Position numbers and translations under genes: made by a program
Shown here: in pieces, positions 7,497 to 14,964 of the stretch
How positions within the stretch are numbered: position 1 is the first letter of the stretch
Layout: every line of letters starts with the position of its first letter
Notes under the pieces: generated by a model
Told to the model about the DNA's origin: nothing
The model's input: only the letters and a program-made list of their open reading frames with translations
Databases searched by the model: none
Source of the DNA: Bacteroidales bacterium
GTDB lineage: Bacteria > Bacteroidota > Bacteroidia > Bacteroidales > UBA932
Assembly (NCBI GenBank): GCA_017548985.1
Contig: JAFYYW010000039.1
Location: forward strand, 21,004 to 85,003
Length of the DNA: 64,000 nucleotides
Reading direction: 5' to 3'

Positions 7497-9452
7497 TTAT
7501 TCGAAATAATACCCGAAACCAGGCTTGCTCATAATACGGTTGGACAGGTCGCCTAGTTTGGAGCGGATCTCACGGATGCTCAAATCCACGATCTTGGAGC
7601 TGACTGCCGTATCCTTGGGCCACACAGAATCCATGAGCTCCTCACGGGTGAATACCCTGCCAGGATTGGAAACCAGGAGGCTGAGAAGCTCGAACTCCGC
7701 TTTCGACAAATCAAGAGGCTCGCCGTACAACTGGACGGACTTGCGCTTGTGATCGATCACAAGGGCGTCCAGGTTCAGCAAGTCAGCGTCTTCCCTTTTA
7801 CCCATCTTCGCCTCGACCGCGTTGATCACGTAGTCGCCGCACTTCTCGCATTCACGGACAATGTCCACGAAAATAGTACCCAAAGCGAAGGAATACTTAC
7901 CGGCATCCACATCCAATGTGTTCTGGGAGCGCAATTTGTCACGCAACTCATCGATATCATTCTCAAGAGCCCAAGAGTCATCAGGATCTCCCTCACCTTC
8001 AAGCACTTTGATCATATTGGCAAAGGCCTGGTCCAGAAGATTGAACATGGCGGCGATACCTTCCTCCTGTACCGGGAGGAACTGCTCTTTCTCCTTATGG
8101 CGACGCTCAATCATCCTGGAGAGGTTCAAGCAGCTGTCGCCTATACTTTCAAGCTCGCTGACAGCGCGGAGCATGGCGCGGATCTTACGTTTGGTCTCAT
8201 CAGACAGATGAGAGTTAGAGACTTGGGCCAGATAACTTCCGATCTCGCTCTCGAGACGGTCTGACATCTGTTCCATCTCACGCACCCTGGCGATCTTCTT
8301 CTCGAACGCTGACTCATCTGTCTCAGCGTACAATTCCCGGACAAGAGAGAACATCTGGCGCATCCTGTCGGCGAAGAGGGTGGTCTCCTTCTGCGCCTGG
8401 AGGACAGAGATTTCCGGAGTCTTCATGATACCGGTCTGGATGTACTGGAGACGGAACTCCTCGTCGGTGGACTTCTGAGGGATGAGGTAGGACACCAATT
8501 TCTCAAGTTGCGGGATGAACCATATCAGGATAGCGGTGTTGGTCACATTGAACATAGTGTGGAAGGTGGCCAGCACGAAAGATAGCCTAGCAGGACTCTG
8601 TGAGTCGGCATGGGGGTCAACTCCGACAATCGAACAGGCGGCGTTGACGAAGGGATAGAACAGGCACAGCACCCACAACACTCCAAACACGTTGAACAGC
8701 AGATGCGCCAAAGCCGCGCGACGCGCCTGCGTGTTGGCCGAGAGAGCTGCCACATTGGCGGTCACGGTCGTTCCGATATTCTCACCCATGACAAGGGCGA
8801 TTCCCTGATATATTGTGAGGACCCCGCTGGTGCAGAGAACCATGGTGATGGCCATGAGGGCGGCCGAGGACTGAGCTATGACAGTCAGGACACCACCGAC
8901 CAGGAGGAACAGGAGTATAGTCAGATAGCTTCCGGAATCGAAGGAGGAGAAAAAGTTCACAACTCCCTCATTGTGCGCCAGATCCATCTCACGGCCTGTC
9001 ATATTCAAAGTGCCGAGGGCGAAGAACATGAAGGAGAGACCGAAAAGGAAATCACCAAGATAACGGTGCTTCCTGTTCTGGATGAGGATGACAGCCACAA
9101 GGAAAACCGGCCAGACAAGATTCGCGATATTGAAGGAGAATCCGGCCGACATGATCCACGCCGAGAGGGTGGTACCAATGTTCGCGCCCATGATCACCGA
9201 AATGGCCTGCGAGAGCGACAGGAGCGCGGCGTTGACAAAGGAGACTGTCATCACCGTCGTCGCGGCTGAAGACTGGACAGCGACGCATACGAGCATTCCG
9301 GTGAGAACTCCGGTGAAACGGTTGGTAGTCATCGCCCCGAGGATGTGTCGCAGGCCGGGGCCGGCCATCTTCTGCAGGGCCTCGCTCATCACCTTCATTC
9401 CGTACATCAGGAGGGCGATCGAGCCGAGCAGCTTGAAAATTGTGAGAATCAT
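7497..9452 (-). CDS. Na/Pi cotransporter fused to PhoU-like and PhoB-type winged-helix domains
   Basis: A 651-residue three-part protein. Residues 1 to about 330 are a NptA/PNaS-type sodium-phosphate cotransporter with two inverted repeats, each with the QSSAA signature (VCVAVQSSAATTVM and VIAQSSAALMAI). Residues about 350-550 are helical and PhoU-like (e.g. ELESIGDSCLNLSRMIERR, DIVRECEKCGDYVINAVEA). Residues 559-651 are an OmpR/PhoB-type winged helix: LDLSKAEFELLSLLVSNPG, RVFTREELMDSVWP, IVDLSIREIRSKLG, ending KPGFGYYFE, which is the full recognition-helix and wing layout. The transporter-PhoU pairing is common; the DNA-binding tail is not something I know from this family. It suggests a membrane-tethered phosphate sensor-regulator, similar in design to ToxR. 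Inference as to function. Confidence 0.93.
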   Translation of the reverse strand: MILTIFKLLGSIALLMYGMKVMSEALQKMAGPGLRHILGAMTTNRFTGVLTGMLVCVAVQSSAATTVMTVSFVNAALLSLSQAISVIMGANIGTTLSAWIMSAGFSFNIANLVWPVFLVAVILIQNRKHRYLGDFLFGLSFMFFALGTLNMTGREMDLAHNEGVVNFFSSFDSGSYLTILLFLLVGGVLTVIAQSSAALMAITMVLCTSGVLTIYQGIALVMGENIGTTVTANVAALSANTQARRAALAHLLFNVFGVLWVLCLFYPFVNAACSIVGVDPHADSQSPARLSFVLATFHTMFNVTNTAILIWFIPQLEKLVSYLIPQKSTDEEFRLQYIQTGIMKTPEISVLQAQKETTLFADRMRQMFSLVRELYAETDESAFEKKIARVREMEQMSDRLESEIGSYLAQVSNSHLSDETKRKIRAMLRAVSELESIGDSCLNLSRMIERRHKEKEQFLPVQEEGIAAMFNLLDQAFANMIKVLEGEGDPDDSWALENDIDELRDKLRSQNTLDVDAGKYSFALGTIFVDIVRECEKCGDYVINAVEAKMGKREDADLLNLDALVIDHKRKSVQLYGEPLDLSKAEFELLSLLVSNPGRVFTREELMDSVWPKDTAVSSKIVDLSIREIRSKLGDLSNRIMSKPGFGYYFE

Positions 9453-9456
9453 ATCG

Positions 9457-9464
9457 CGAATTTA
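9457..9464 (-). promoter_or_regulatory. Possible -7 element (TAAATTCG) for the Na/Pi fusion gene
   Basis: Minus strand reads TAAATTCG, then four bases, then the ATG at 9452. If used, the mRNA would be leaderless or nearly so. No clear -33 box. Confidence 0.3.
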
Positions 9465-9467
9465 ATC

Positions 9468-9489
9468 GCTTTTCCCTTTATGGGAAAGC
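9468..9489. repeat. Inverted repeat upstream of the Na/Pi fusion gene (possible operator)
   Basis: GCTTTTCCC, five bases, GGGAAAGC: arms of eight to nine bases with one extra T. It lies between the acyltransferase stop and the Na/Pi start, within the spacer of the possible promoter. No T-run follows on the minus strand, so it is a weak terminator candidate. An operator for the fused winged-helix domain is a guess. Confidence 0.35.
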
Positions 9490-9499
9490 CATTTGCGAT

Positions 9500-10588
9500 T
9501 TATTTATCAACTTTTTTCTCCCCATAAACGCACCACCGGAAAACGGGAATCCGCCTGAGTATCTCATACAGGACCGGAGTGAGCAAGAACACGGACGCGG
9601 CCAGTATGAGATACATGACCACAGGTGGCAAATCCGTATATACCTTCATCATATAACCCAGCGACGCGATGAAGAGATAGTGGGTGACATAGAGGCCATA
9701 ACTGGACCTGGTCATGTAGGCTGACACCGGCCCGGTACGGTCGAAACGGGCCTTGAACCACCCCATCAACGCGAGGCACATCAGCCAGCCATAAAGGCAA
9801 TTGAGGGGTGTACATAGGTACTGGGGAGTCGTGTTATCCTGTCCGAAAGTGGTGATAATGAGGACTATACCGGAAATGGCAGCACATGACAGCAATGGAA
9901 TCCAGGCTCCTGCCAGACGGCTTTGCACCTTATCATGAGCGAAGACATAATACCCCATCAAGAATACGACCAGATAAAACAATGGTTTGTAGAGATTCAA
10001 CAGGCCGGTCTCTGGACGAGGATTACGGATTAGAGTTTGCATCCCCAGCCAAAACAGAATTCCAAGCAAGATGATTGGGAGTATTCCAAGCCGTGAACAC
10101 TTTCCCTCCTTGTCCAGGTCCCGTATGGGCAGGAGCGCGAGGGAGAAAATCCACAGGTCTTGGACGAACCATAGCACTCCGATGCCACTGATAGCCCAAA
10201 TCACATATTTGACCGGGCCAGGCAGACCAGCCGTAATGTCAACGCCATTGACAAAAGCGGTCGTCCGGATGTTGAAATAGCCAGTCATCCATTGGAAAAC
10301 CAACAAACCGATAGTGGAGGGCACGAGTAGTTTAAGTGTACGGCTCTTTATGAATTCCTTAGGCGCGCGCCGCTCCAGCGAATAACGGGCACTAATTCCG
10401 GCGAGAATAAAAAGAAGTGGCATGAACCAGGGGTAAAGCACATACATGACCAAATCCTGGTACTGCGGGCCGCCGAAACCTCCGATGCCGCCTATGACTC
10501 CTTTGCCATTGTAGTAGTAAAAAACATGGTACAGCAGTACCAGGAGCACGGTTACCCAGCGCAGGTTGTCAATCCAGTGCCTTCTCAT
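9500..10588 (-). CDS. Acyltransferase family 3 membrane protein (OafA/NolL type)
   Basis: A 362-residue integral membrane protein with about ten hydrophobic segments. It begins MRRHWIDNLRWVTVLLVLLYHV, where D-N-L-R-W and the histidine in the first helix (LLYHVFYY) are the hallmark of acyltransferase_3 enzymes, and has SARYSLERR after helix 2. Such proteins transfer acetyl or other acyl groups to sugars at the cell envelope; the acceptor is unknown. Its ATG overlaps the stop of the AbrB-like gene by four bases, so the two are translationally coupled. The 47 bases after its stop contain an inverted repeat. Confidence 0.88.
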   Translation of the reverse strand: MRRHWIDNLRWVTVLLVLLYHVFYYYNGKGVIGGIGGFGGPQYQDLVMYVLYPWFMPLLFILAGISARYSLERRAPKEFIKSRTLKLLVPSTIGLLVFQWMTGYFNIRTTAFVNGVDITAGLPGPVKYVIWAISGIGVLWFVQDLWIFSLALLPIRDLDKEGKCSRLGILPIILLGILFWLGMQTLIRNPRPETGLLNLYKPLFYLVVFLMGYYVFAHDKVQSRLAGAWIPLLSCAAISGIVLIITTFGQDNTTPQYLCTPLNCLYGWLMCLALMGWFKARFDRTGPVSAYMTRSSYGLYVTHYLFIASLGYMMKVYTDLPPVVMYLILAASVFLLTPVLYEILRRIPVFRWCVYGEKKVDK

Positions 10589-10794
10589 TTGGTGAGTCCA
10601 TCCATCAACTGCCCCACAAGCCCCTGGAACACCTCGCTCTTGAGAAGCGCTATTCCTCTCTCATCCCCCAGCATCACCAAAGTGTCGCCGGAATTGATGT
10701 TATAAACCTTACGGGCGTCACGAGGTATAACGATCTGCCCCTTGTCTCCCACCTTCACGACTCCGAAGATGTATTTGCCGTCTTTTTCTTGCAT
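10585..10794 (-). CDS. AbrB/MazE/SpoVT-type small DNA-binding protein
   Basis: A 69-residue protein. The segment GVVKVGDKGQIVIPRDARKVYNI is the swapped-hairpin AbrB fold (K-G-Q-I-V-I-P-x-x-A-R), followed by GDTLVMLGDERGIALLK. Proteins of this size act as dimeric transcription regulators. Start at ATG 10794 (MQEKDGKYIF); a longer frame to 10833 would run through the -7 element. The ATGA overlap with the acyltransferase gene suggests co-expression and perhaps autoregulation of the pair. No toxin gene of the usual PIN or MazF type is next to it, so an antitoxin role is unlikely. Confidence 0.85.
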   Translation of the reverse strand: MQEKDGKYIFGVVKVGDKGQIVIPRDARKVYNINSGDTLVMLGDERGIALLKSEVFQGLVGQLMDGLTK

Positions 10795-10821
10795 TTTGTA
10801 GGAAAAGTTAGAAATTTCCCA

Positions 10822-10829
10822 CAAATATA
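10822..10829 (-). promoter_or_regulatory. Promoter -7 element (TATATTTG) for the AbrB-acyltransferase pair
   Basis: Minus strand TATATTTG, preceded by CTTG at a 20-base spacing, a good match to the Bacteroidota promoter. It gives a leader of about 24 bases before ATG 10794. Confidence 0.5.
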
Positions 10830-10865
10830 ACAATTTCTGACTAACGCGACAAGAACAAATGTCAC

Positions 10866-11519
10866 TTAACGTAAGTATCCATAATGAACCAGGTCGTCGC
10901 GGCAGCGCACCGGGGTTGTATAACCATCAGAGATGACATAAAGATTGTCGGCGACGCTGGATATGGCGTCGTAGTTGTGGTCGGTGACTATGACGCCATG
11001 GTCTTGACAACGTTCCCGAATAAGCTTCTGGACAACCTCGATATTAACCGGATCAATCTGCGAAAACGGCTCGTCAAGTATATAGAATGGTGCCTCGCTC
11101 AACAATACCAGGCATAACTCAGCCAGCCGAGCCTCACCTCCGGACAGTTCCCAAATAGCGGAATCATGAAATTTTGAATATTTCGGGAAAAGGTTGACGA
11201 AACTCCAGTAATTCACTCCGAACAACTCAAATGCCCTGTGAAGCTTGATGTTCTCAGGAAGCATACGACCTTGCGGAAGGTATTTGATGCTATGGCCGAT
11301 GATCTGCCGATTCACCGGGACTTCGTCGATACTCACCATGACATTCTCAACCTTGAGCCCTCCCATGAGCGCCCGGAACATGCAGGATTTCCCGGAACCG
11401 TTCCGTCCAAGAAGCCCTGTCACCATTCCGGTCTCAGATGTGATACAGCCTCCACTTAAAACCGTCTTGTCGCCAAAACGGACCACCACACTGTCCACTA
11501 TGAGTTTGTGTTTAGCCAT
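10866..11519 (-). CDS. ABC transporter ATP-binding protein
   Basis: A 217-residue single nucleotide-binding domain. Walker A is GRNGSGKS (38-45), the signature LSGGEARLAEL starts at 125, Walker B is FYILDEP with Asp149-Glu150, and the H-loop histidine is His181 (VTDHNYD). All catalytic residues are present, so it should hydrolyse ATP. It overlaps the end of the small membrane protein gene by eight bases and probably forms a minimal ABC transporter with it. Substrate unknown. The signature leucine-serine-glycine and short length fit the LivF/lipoprotein-type exporter ATPases, but nothing narrows it further. Confidence 0.9.
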   Translation of the reverse strand: MAKHKLIVDSVVVRFGDKTVLSGGCITSETGMVTGLLGRNGSGKSCMFRALMGGLKVENVMVSIDEVPVNRQIIGHSIKYLPQGRMLPENIKLHRAFELFGVNYWSFVNLFPKYSKFHDSAIWELSGGEARLAELCLVLLSEAPFYILDEPFSQIDPVNIEVVQKLIRERCQDHGVIVTDHNYDAISSVADNLYVISDGYTTPVRCRDDLVHYGYLR

Positions 11520-11829
11520 ATATCAACGTTACAGTGGTTAACAATACCGCGAGGGCCAGGAAATCGACCAGCAACACACTCAATCGCAGTTTCCTACTGG
11601 ATAGGCCAAGATTGATGTAGAAAAAGATGGCGTCACGACCACGGAACTGCCTTACCAAATAGTATGTGACCGCATAGACGGCAGTCTTTATGATAAACGC
11701 GTCAACGAGGAAAGAATAGGAAAAACCTCCCGTAAGTAACTGGGCGCAAACGATATTATAAACGGCTCCCACGATGAGTTGGATTCTCCCGTAGCTCCAA
11801 GTAAGATATATTCGGTCCCCTAAGGTCAT
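11512..11829 (-). CDS. Small membrane protein, putative partner of the ABC ATPase
   Basis: A 105-residue protein with about three hydrophobic segments (around residues 17-35, 40-60 and 82-105) and a central basic stretch (VRQFRGRD, SSRKLRLS). I do not recognise the family. Its stop overlaps the start of the ABC ATPase gene by eight bases, which makes translational coupling and a shared function likely, perhaps as a reduced permease or accessory subunit. It is too short for a normal ABC permease. The SSRKLRLSVL segment before the last helix recalls the coupling region of small ABC-2-like proteins, but this is weak. Confidence 0.65.
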   Translation of the reverse strand: MTLGDRIYLTWSYGRIQLIVGAVYNIVCAQLLTGGFSYSFLVDAFIIKTAVYAVTYYLVRQFRGRDAIFFYINLGLSSRKLRLSVLLVDFLALAVLLTTVTLIYG

Positions 11830-11941
11830 GGCTGCCGTTAAATCTCAATTATTATGCCTTATTTTTTTTAGTAACCGTATAGTCCTTTTTCGACAAATTA
11901 TTATACATCCTAATCAAAAATAGAATATTTCCCCTTCTTCC

Positions 11942-11972
11942 TTGCAAAAGAGGATAAAATGAGATAGATTTG
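11942..11972 (+). promoter_or_regulatory. Promoter of the PfkB-isomerase-dehydrogenase operon
   Basis: TTGC at 11942-11945, nineteen bases, then TAGATTTG at 11965-11972. This fits the Bacteroidota promoter and predicts a leader of about 20 bases before the ATG at 11997, rejecting the in-frame TTG at 11970. Confidence 0.55.
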
Positions 11973-11996
11973 TTAAGCACGAAAACGATAACCGAA

Positions 11997-13013
11997 ATGA
12001 ACAAGTCAGAAAGGAAAGGCATCATCTCGATGGGCAACTGGATAATCGATTCCGTCAAGTTCATCGAAGTATATCCGAAAAAGGGAAATCTAGCGAACAT
12101 AGTGGGAGAAGACGAGGGACTGGGAGGCTGCGCCCACAACGTGCTCGCGGACCTGGCCGCCATGAAAAGTGGGATTCCGCTCTATGCGGGAGGATGCATA
12201 GGTAACGACCGTCTCGGAAAGATGTGCCTGGACGAATGCGACCGTCTCGGCATTGACACTTCCAACATGAAGGTCGTTGAAGGAGCGTCCACCTCCTATA
12301 CGGATGTGATGTCGGAGATACACGGGACCGCCTCCAGGACCTTCTTCCATTGCCGCGGAGCCAACGCCATGTTATCGGTGGACCATGTGCTGGCAGCGGA
12401 ATCGGATGCCAGGATATTCCATCTTGGATACCTTCTCCTGCTGGACGGTCTCGACAAGGAGGATGACGAATACGGAGTGGCCGCCGCCAGGGCTCTACAC
12501 GGCCTCCAGGAGAAGGGATACCTCACTTCCGTGGATGTGGTTTCCGAAGAAGGAGACCGCTACCGCAAGGTGGTGCTCCCCTGCCTCAAGTATACTGACT
12601 ACCTCATCGTCAACGAGGTCGAGGCCGAGAAATGCCTCGGCTGGCCAGTACGTAAGGAAGACGGAAGCATACTCATGGAAGACGCCTTACGGGCGGCAAG
12701 GGAACTGCTGGACGCGGGCGTAAACCGTATGGTCGTAATCCATTTCCCTGAAGGCGGCGTCGCGGCGTCCAAGGACGGACGTACGGCGCAAGCCCCTTCG
12801 TTCACTCTCTCAAAGGAAGAGATCGTGTCCACGGTCGGAGCCGGGGATGCTTTCTGCGCCGGAGCGCTCTATGCCATTCACGAAGGATATGACATGGACC
12901 AGATGCTGGACATAGCGTCGGCCAGTGCCAGGTTCAACCTGTACAGTTCCACATCCACCGGCGGAGCGCCTACCTTGGAAACCATTCTCGATTTTATAAA
13001 GAACATAAAATAA
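11997..13013 (+). CDS. PfkB family carbohydrate kinase
   Basis: A 338-residue ribokinase-fold kinase that would phosphorylate a sugar or nucleoside using ATP. The N-terminal glycine-rich signature is GLGGCAHNVLADLAAM and the C-terminal PfkB signature is VGAGDAFCAGALY, whose Asp is the catalytic base. A mid-protein NEVEAEKCLG segment is also typical. It leads an operon with a D-lyxose/mannose isomerase (10-base gap) and mannitol-1-phosphate dehydrogenase, so fructose or another ketose is a reasonable substrate; this is inferred from context only. Start at ATG 11997, after the promoter at 11942-11972. Confidence 0.9.
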   Translation: MNKSERKGIISMGNWIIDSVKFIEVYPKKGNLANIVGEDEGLGGCAHNVLADLAAMKSGIPLYAGGCIGNDRLGKMCLDECDRLGIDTSNMKVVEGASTSYTDVMSEIHGTASRTFFHCRGANAMLSVDHVLAAESDARIFHLGYLLLLDGLDKEDDEYGVAAARALHGLQEKGYLTSVDVVSEEGDRYRKVVLPCLKYTDYLIVNEVEAEKCLGWPVRKEDGSILMEDALRAARELLDAGVNRMVVIHFPEGGVAASKDGRTAQAPSFTLSKEEIVSTVGAGDAFCAGALYAIHEGYDMDQMLDIASASARFNLYSSTSTGGAPTLETILDFIKNIK

Positions 13014-13022
13014 CCGCACGAA

Positions 13023-13700
13023 ATGAAAAGATCCGAAATCAACGACATCATCCTCGCCAACAAGGATTGTTGCCGCAAATGGCATTTCTATCTTCCGGAA
13101 TGGGCGGACTGGACCCCCGAAGACTGGGCATCAAAAGGCCCGGAATGCCTCGAAATCAAGCGCAATTGCATGGGTTGGGACATCACCGACTTCGGCAGCG
13201 GGGACTTCGACCGCATAGGCCTGTCGCTGATCACGCTGCGCAACGGCAACCCGCTTCATGACAGGAAACCGTACTGCGAGAAGATAATGATAGTCAGGGA
13301 CGGCCAGGTGACGCCTACACATTTCCACTGGAACAAGATGGAAGACATCATCTTCCGCGAGGGAGACGGAGAGTTCTGCATGAAACTTTGGAACGCGGAC
13401 CCCAAGACCGAGGAACTCATCGAAGGAGGAACGGTCAAACTTAAAGTTGATGGAGTCGTGACGGAGTTCGAGGCCGGCAAGACATACCGGATACGCAAGG
13501 GCCAAAGTGTATGCTATACCCCCTACATCTACCATACTTTCTGGGCCGAAGGCGGCACATGCCTTGTGGGAGAAGTCTCGATGGTCAACGACGACAGCGC
13601 CGACAACCGCTTCTGGGAACCCATCGGACGCTTCCCGGAAATAGAGGAAGATGAACCTGCGGTTGCCCTCCTCTGCACTGAATATCCTGAATTGGAATAG
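13023..13700 (+). CDS. D-lyxose/D-mannose isomerase family protein
   Basis: A 225-residue cupin-type aldose-ketose isomerase of the D-lyxose isomerase family (E. coli Z5688/YdaE-like, about 225-230 residues). The metal site is visible as THFHWNKMEDI (two His and a Glu) and a later YHTFW histidine. These enzymes interconvert D-lyxose/D-xylulose and D-mannose/D-fructose with Mn2+. It lies ten bases after the PfkB kinase gene and 50 bases before mtlD. In this setting conversion of mannose to fructose, followed by phosphorylation, is the simplest reading. Confidence 0.88.
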   Translation: MKRSEINDIILANKDCCRKWHFYLPEWADWTPEDWASKGPECLEIKRNCMGWDITDFGSGDFDRIGLSLITLRNGNPLHDRKPYCEKIMIVRDGQVTPTHFHWNKMEDIIFREGDGEFCMKLWNADPKTEELIEGGTVKLKVDGVVTEFEAGKTYRIRKGQSVCYTPYIYHTFWAEGGTCLVGEVSMVNDDSADNRFWEPIGRFPEIEEDEPAVALLCTEYPELE

Positions 13701-13750
13701 CCTGGACACCGTCAAGGTACACAGCGCGTCGATGGACAAGGATACATATT

Positions 13751-14962
13751 ATGAAAGCGGTAATGTACGGAGGCGGCAATATCGGCCGCGGATTCATAGG
13801 AGCCCTGTTCAGCGGCTCAGGATACGATGTCACCTTCATCGACGTGGCGCCCGCCGTAGTCGACGGCCTTAGGAAGGAAGGGTGCTACCCTGTACGGATA
13901 GTCTCCGACGAAGGCAATGAGGACATCCTGGTCAAGAACGTCACTGCCGTTGACGGCAATGATACCGATGCCGCTTCCGACGCGATCGCGTCATGCGACA
14001 TCATGGCTACCGCGGTTGGCGCCAGGATCCTGAAATATATTGTCCCGAACATTGTGGCGGGACTGCGCAAGCGCTGGGCCGCGGGCTCTCCCCCTCTCAA
14101 CATTATAATCTGTGAAAACGTCAACGACGCCAACAAGGTCGTGGAAAGCCTGATCAAAGAACAGCTGGACGAGGAAGAGAAACTGGTTTTCGACAGGACG
14201 GTGGGCCTTGTGGAGGCCTCGATCGGTCGCATGGTGCCTGTCCAGACCGAGGAGATGAAGGATGGCAACCCGCTCAGGGTGTGCGTGGAAAGATATGGAT
14301 TCCTCCCGGTGGACAAGGCCGCTTTCAAGGGCGGGATACCACCTGTCAAGGATATGGTCCCTTACGAGCCGTTCGACTTCTTCGTAAAGCGGAAACTGTT
14401 CATACACAACATGGGACACGCCACGACCGCGTACCTTGGATACCTTAAAGGATATAGATTCATATATGAAGCCATCGACGATTCCGAAATCAGGATTATC
14501 ACCCAGAACGCTATGCTCGAGAGCGCGCGGGCGCTGTCCAAGCATTATGGGACTGACCTCGGAAGTATCCAGCTCCATATCACGGACCTGCTGGGACGGT
14601 TCTCGAACTCGGTATTGAGGGACACTTGCGAAAGGGTTGGCGCCGATCCTGCCAGGAAACTCGGACCGGCGGACAGGCTTATAGGATCATCGATTATGGC
14701 CATGGAGGAAGGAGTCACTCCGGCATTCATCGCTTTGGGAGCCGCCGCGGGACTCAAGCGCCTGCTTGACGAGAAAGGCACCTGCCAAGCCCTTGGAGAA
14801 GCATCCAAGGCTCTGGCTGAAATATCCGGATTGCCGGAAGACAACCCTCTGTCAAAGATGGTTCTCGGCTATTATTCGGAGATTATCGAAGGACGGACGC
14901 TGTCCCAGCTGCGCAGATCCGCCGACCGGACAAAAACCATGGGACTAAAAGGGATAATCTGA
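13751..14962 (+). CDS. mtlD: Mannitol-1-phosphate 5-dehydrogenase
   Basis: A 403-residue NAD-dependent polyol-phosphate dehydrogenase that interconverts mannitol 1-phosphate and fructose 6-phosphate. The dinucleotide loop is GGGNIGRGFIG (7-17). The catalytic region KRKLFIHNMGHATTAYLGY (about 215-235) carries the family KxxxxNxxH residues. E. coli MtlD is 382 residues, so this is slightly long but complete. There is no PTS gene in sight, so the enzyme may make mannitol phosphate from fructose 6-phosphate or use polyol from another uptake route. Its stop is two bases from the stop of the GH92 gene on the opposite strand. Confidence 0.92.
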   Translation: MKAVMYGGGNIGRGFIGALFSGSGYDVTFIDVAPAVVDGLRKEGCYPVRIVSDEGNEDILVKNVTAVDGNDTDAASDAIASCDIMATAVGARILKYIVPNIVAGLRKRWAAGSPPLNIIICENVNDANKVVESLIKEQLDEEEKLVFDRTVGLVEASIGRMVPVQTEEMKDGNPLRVCVERYGFLPVDKAAFKGGIPPVKDMVPYEPFDFFVKRKLFIHNMGHATTAYLGYLKGYRFIYEAIDDSEIRIITQNAMLESARALSKHYGTDLGSIQLHITDLLGRFSNSVLRDTCERVGADPARKLGPADRLIGSSIMAMEEGVTPAFIALGAAAGLKRLLDEKGTCQALGEASKALAEISGLPEDNPLSKMVLGYYSEIIEGRTLSQLRRSADRTKTMGLKGII

Positions 14963-14964
14963 CC

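Noticed and set aside
11852..12163. 103-codon minus-strand frame upstream of the small membrane protein
   Set aside because: Overlaps the start of the PfkB kinase gene and the promoter; composition unlike the neighbours.
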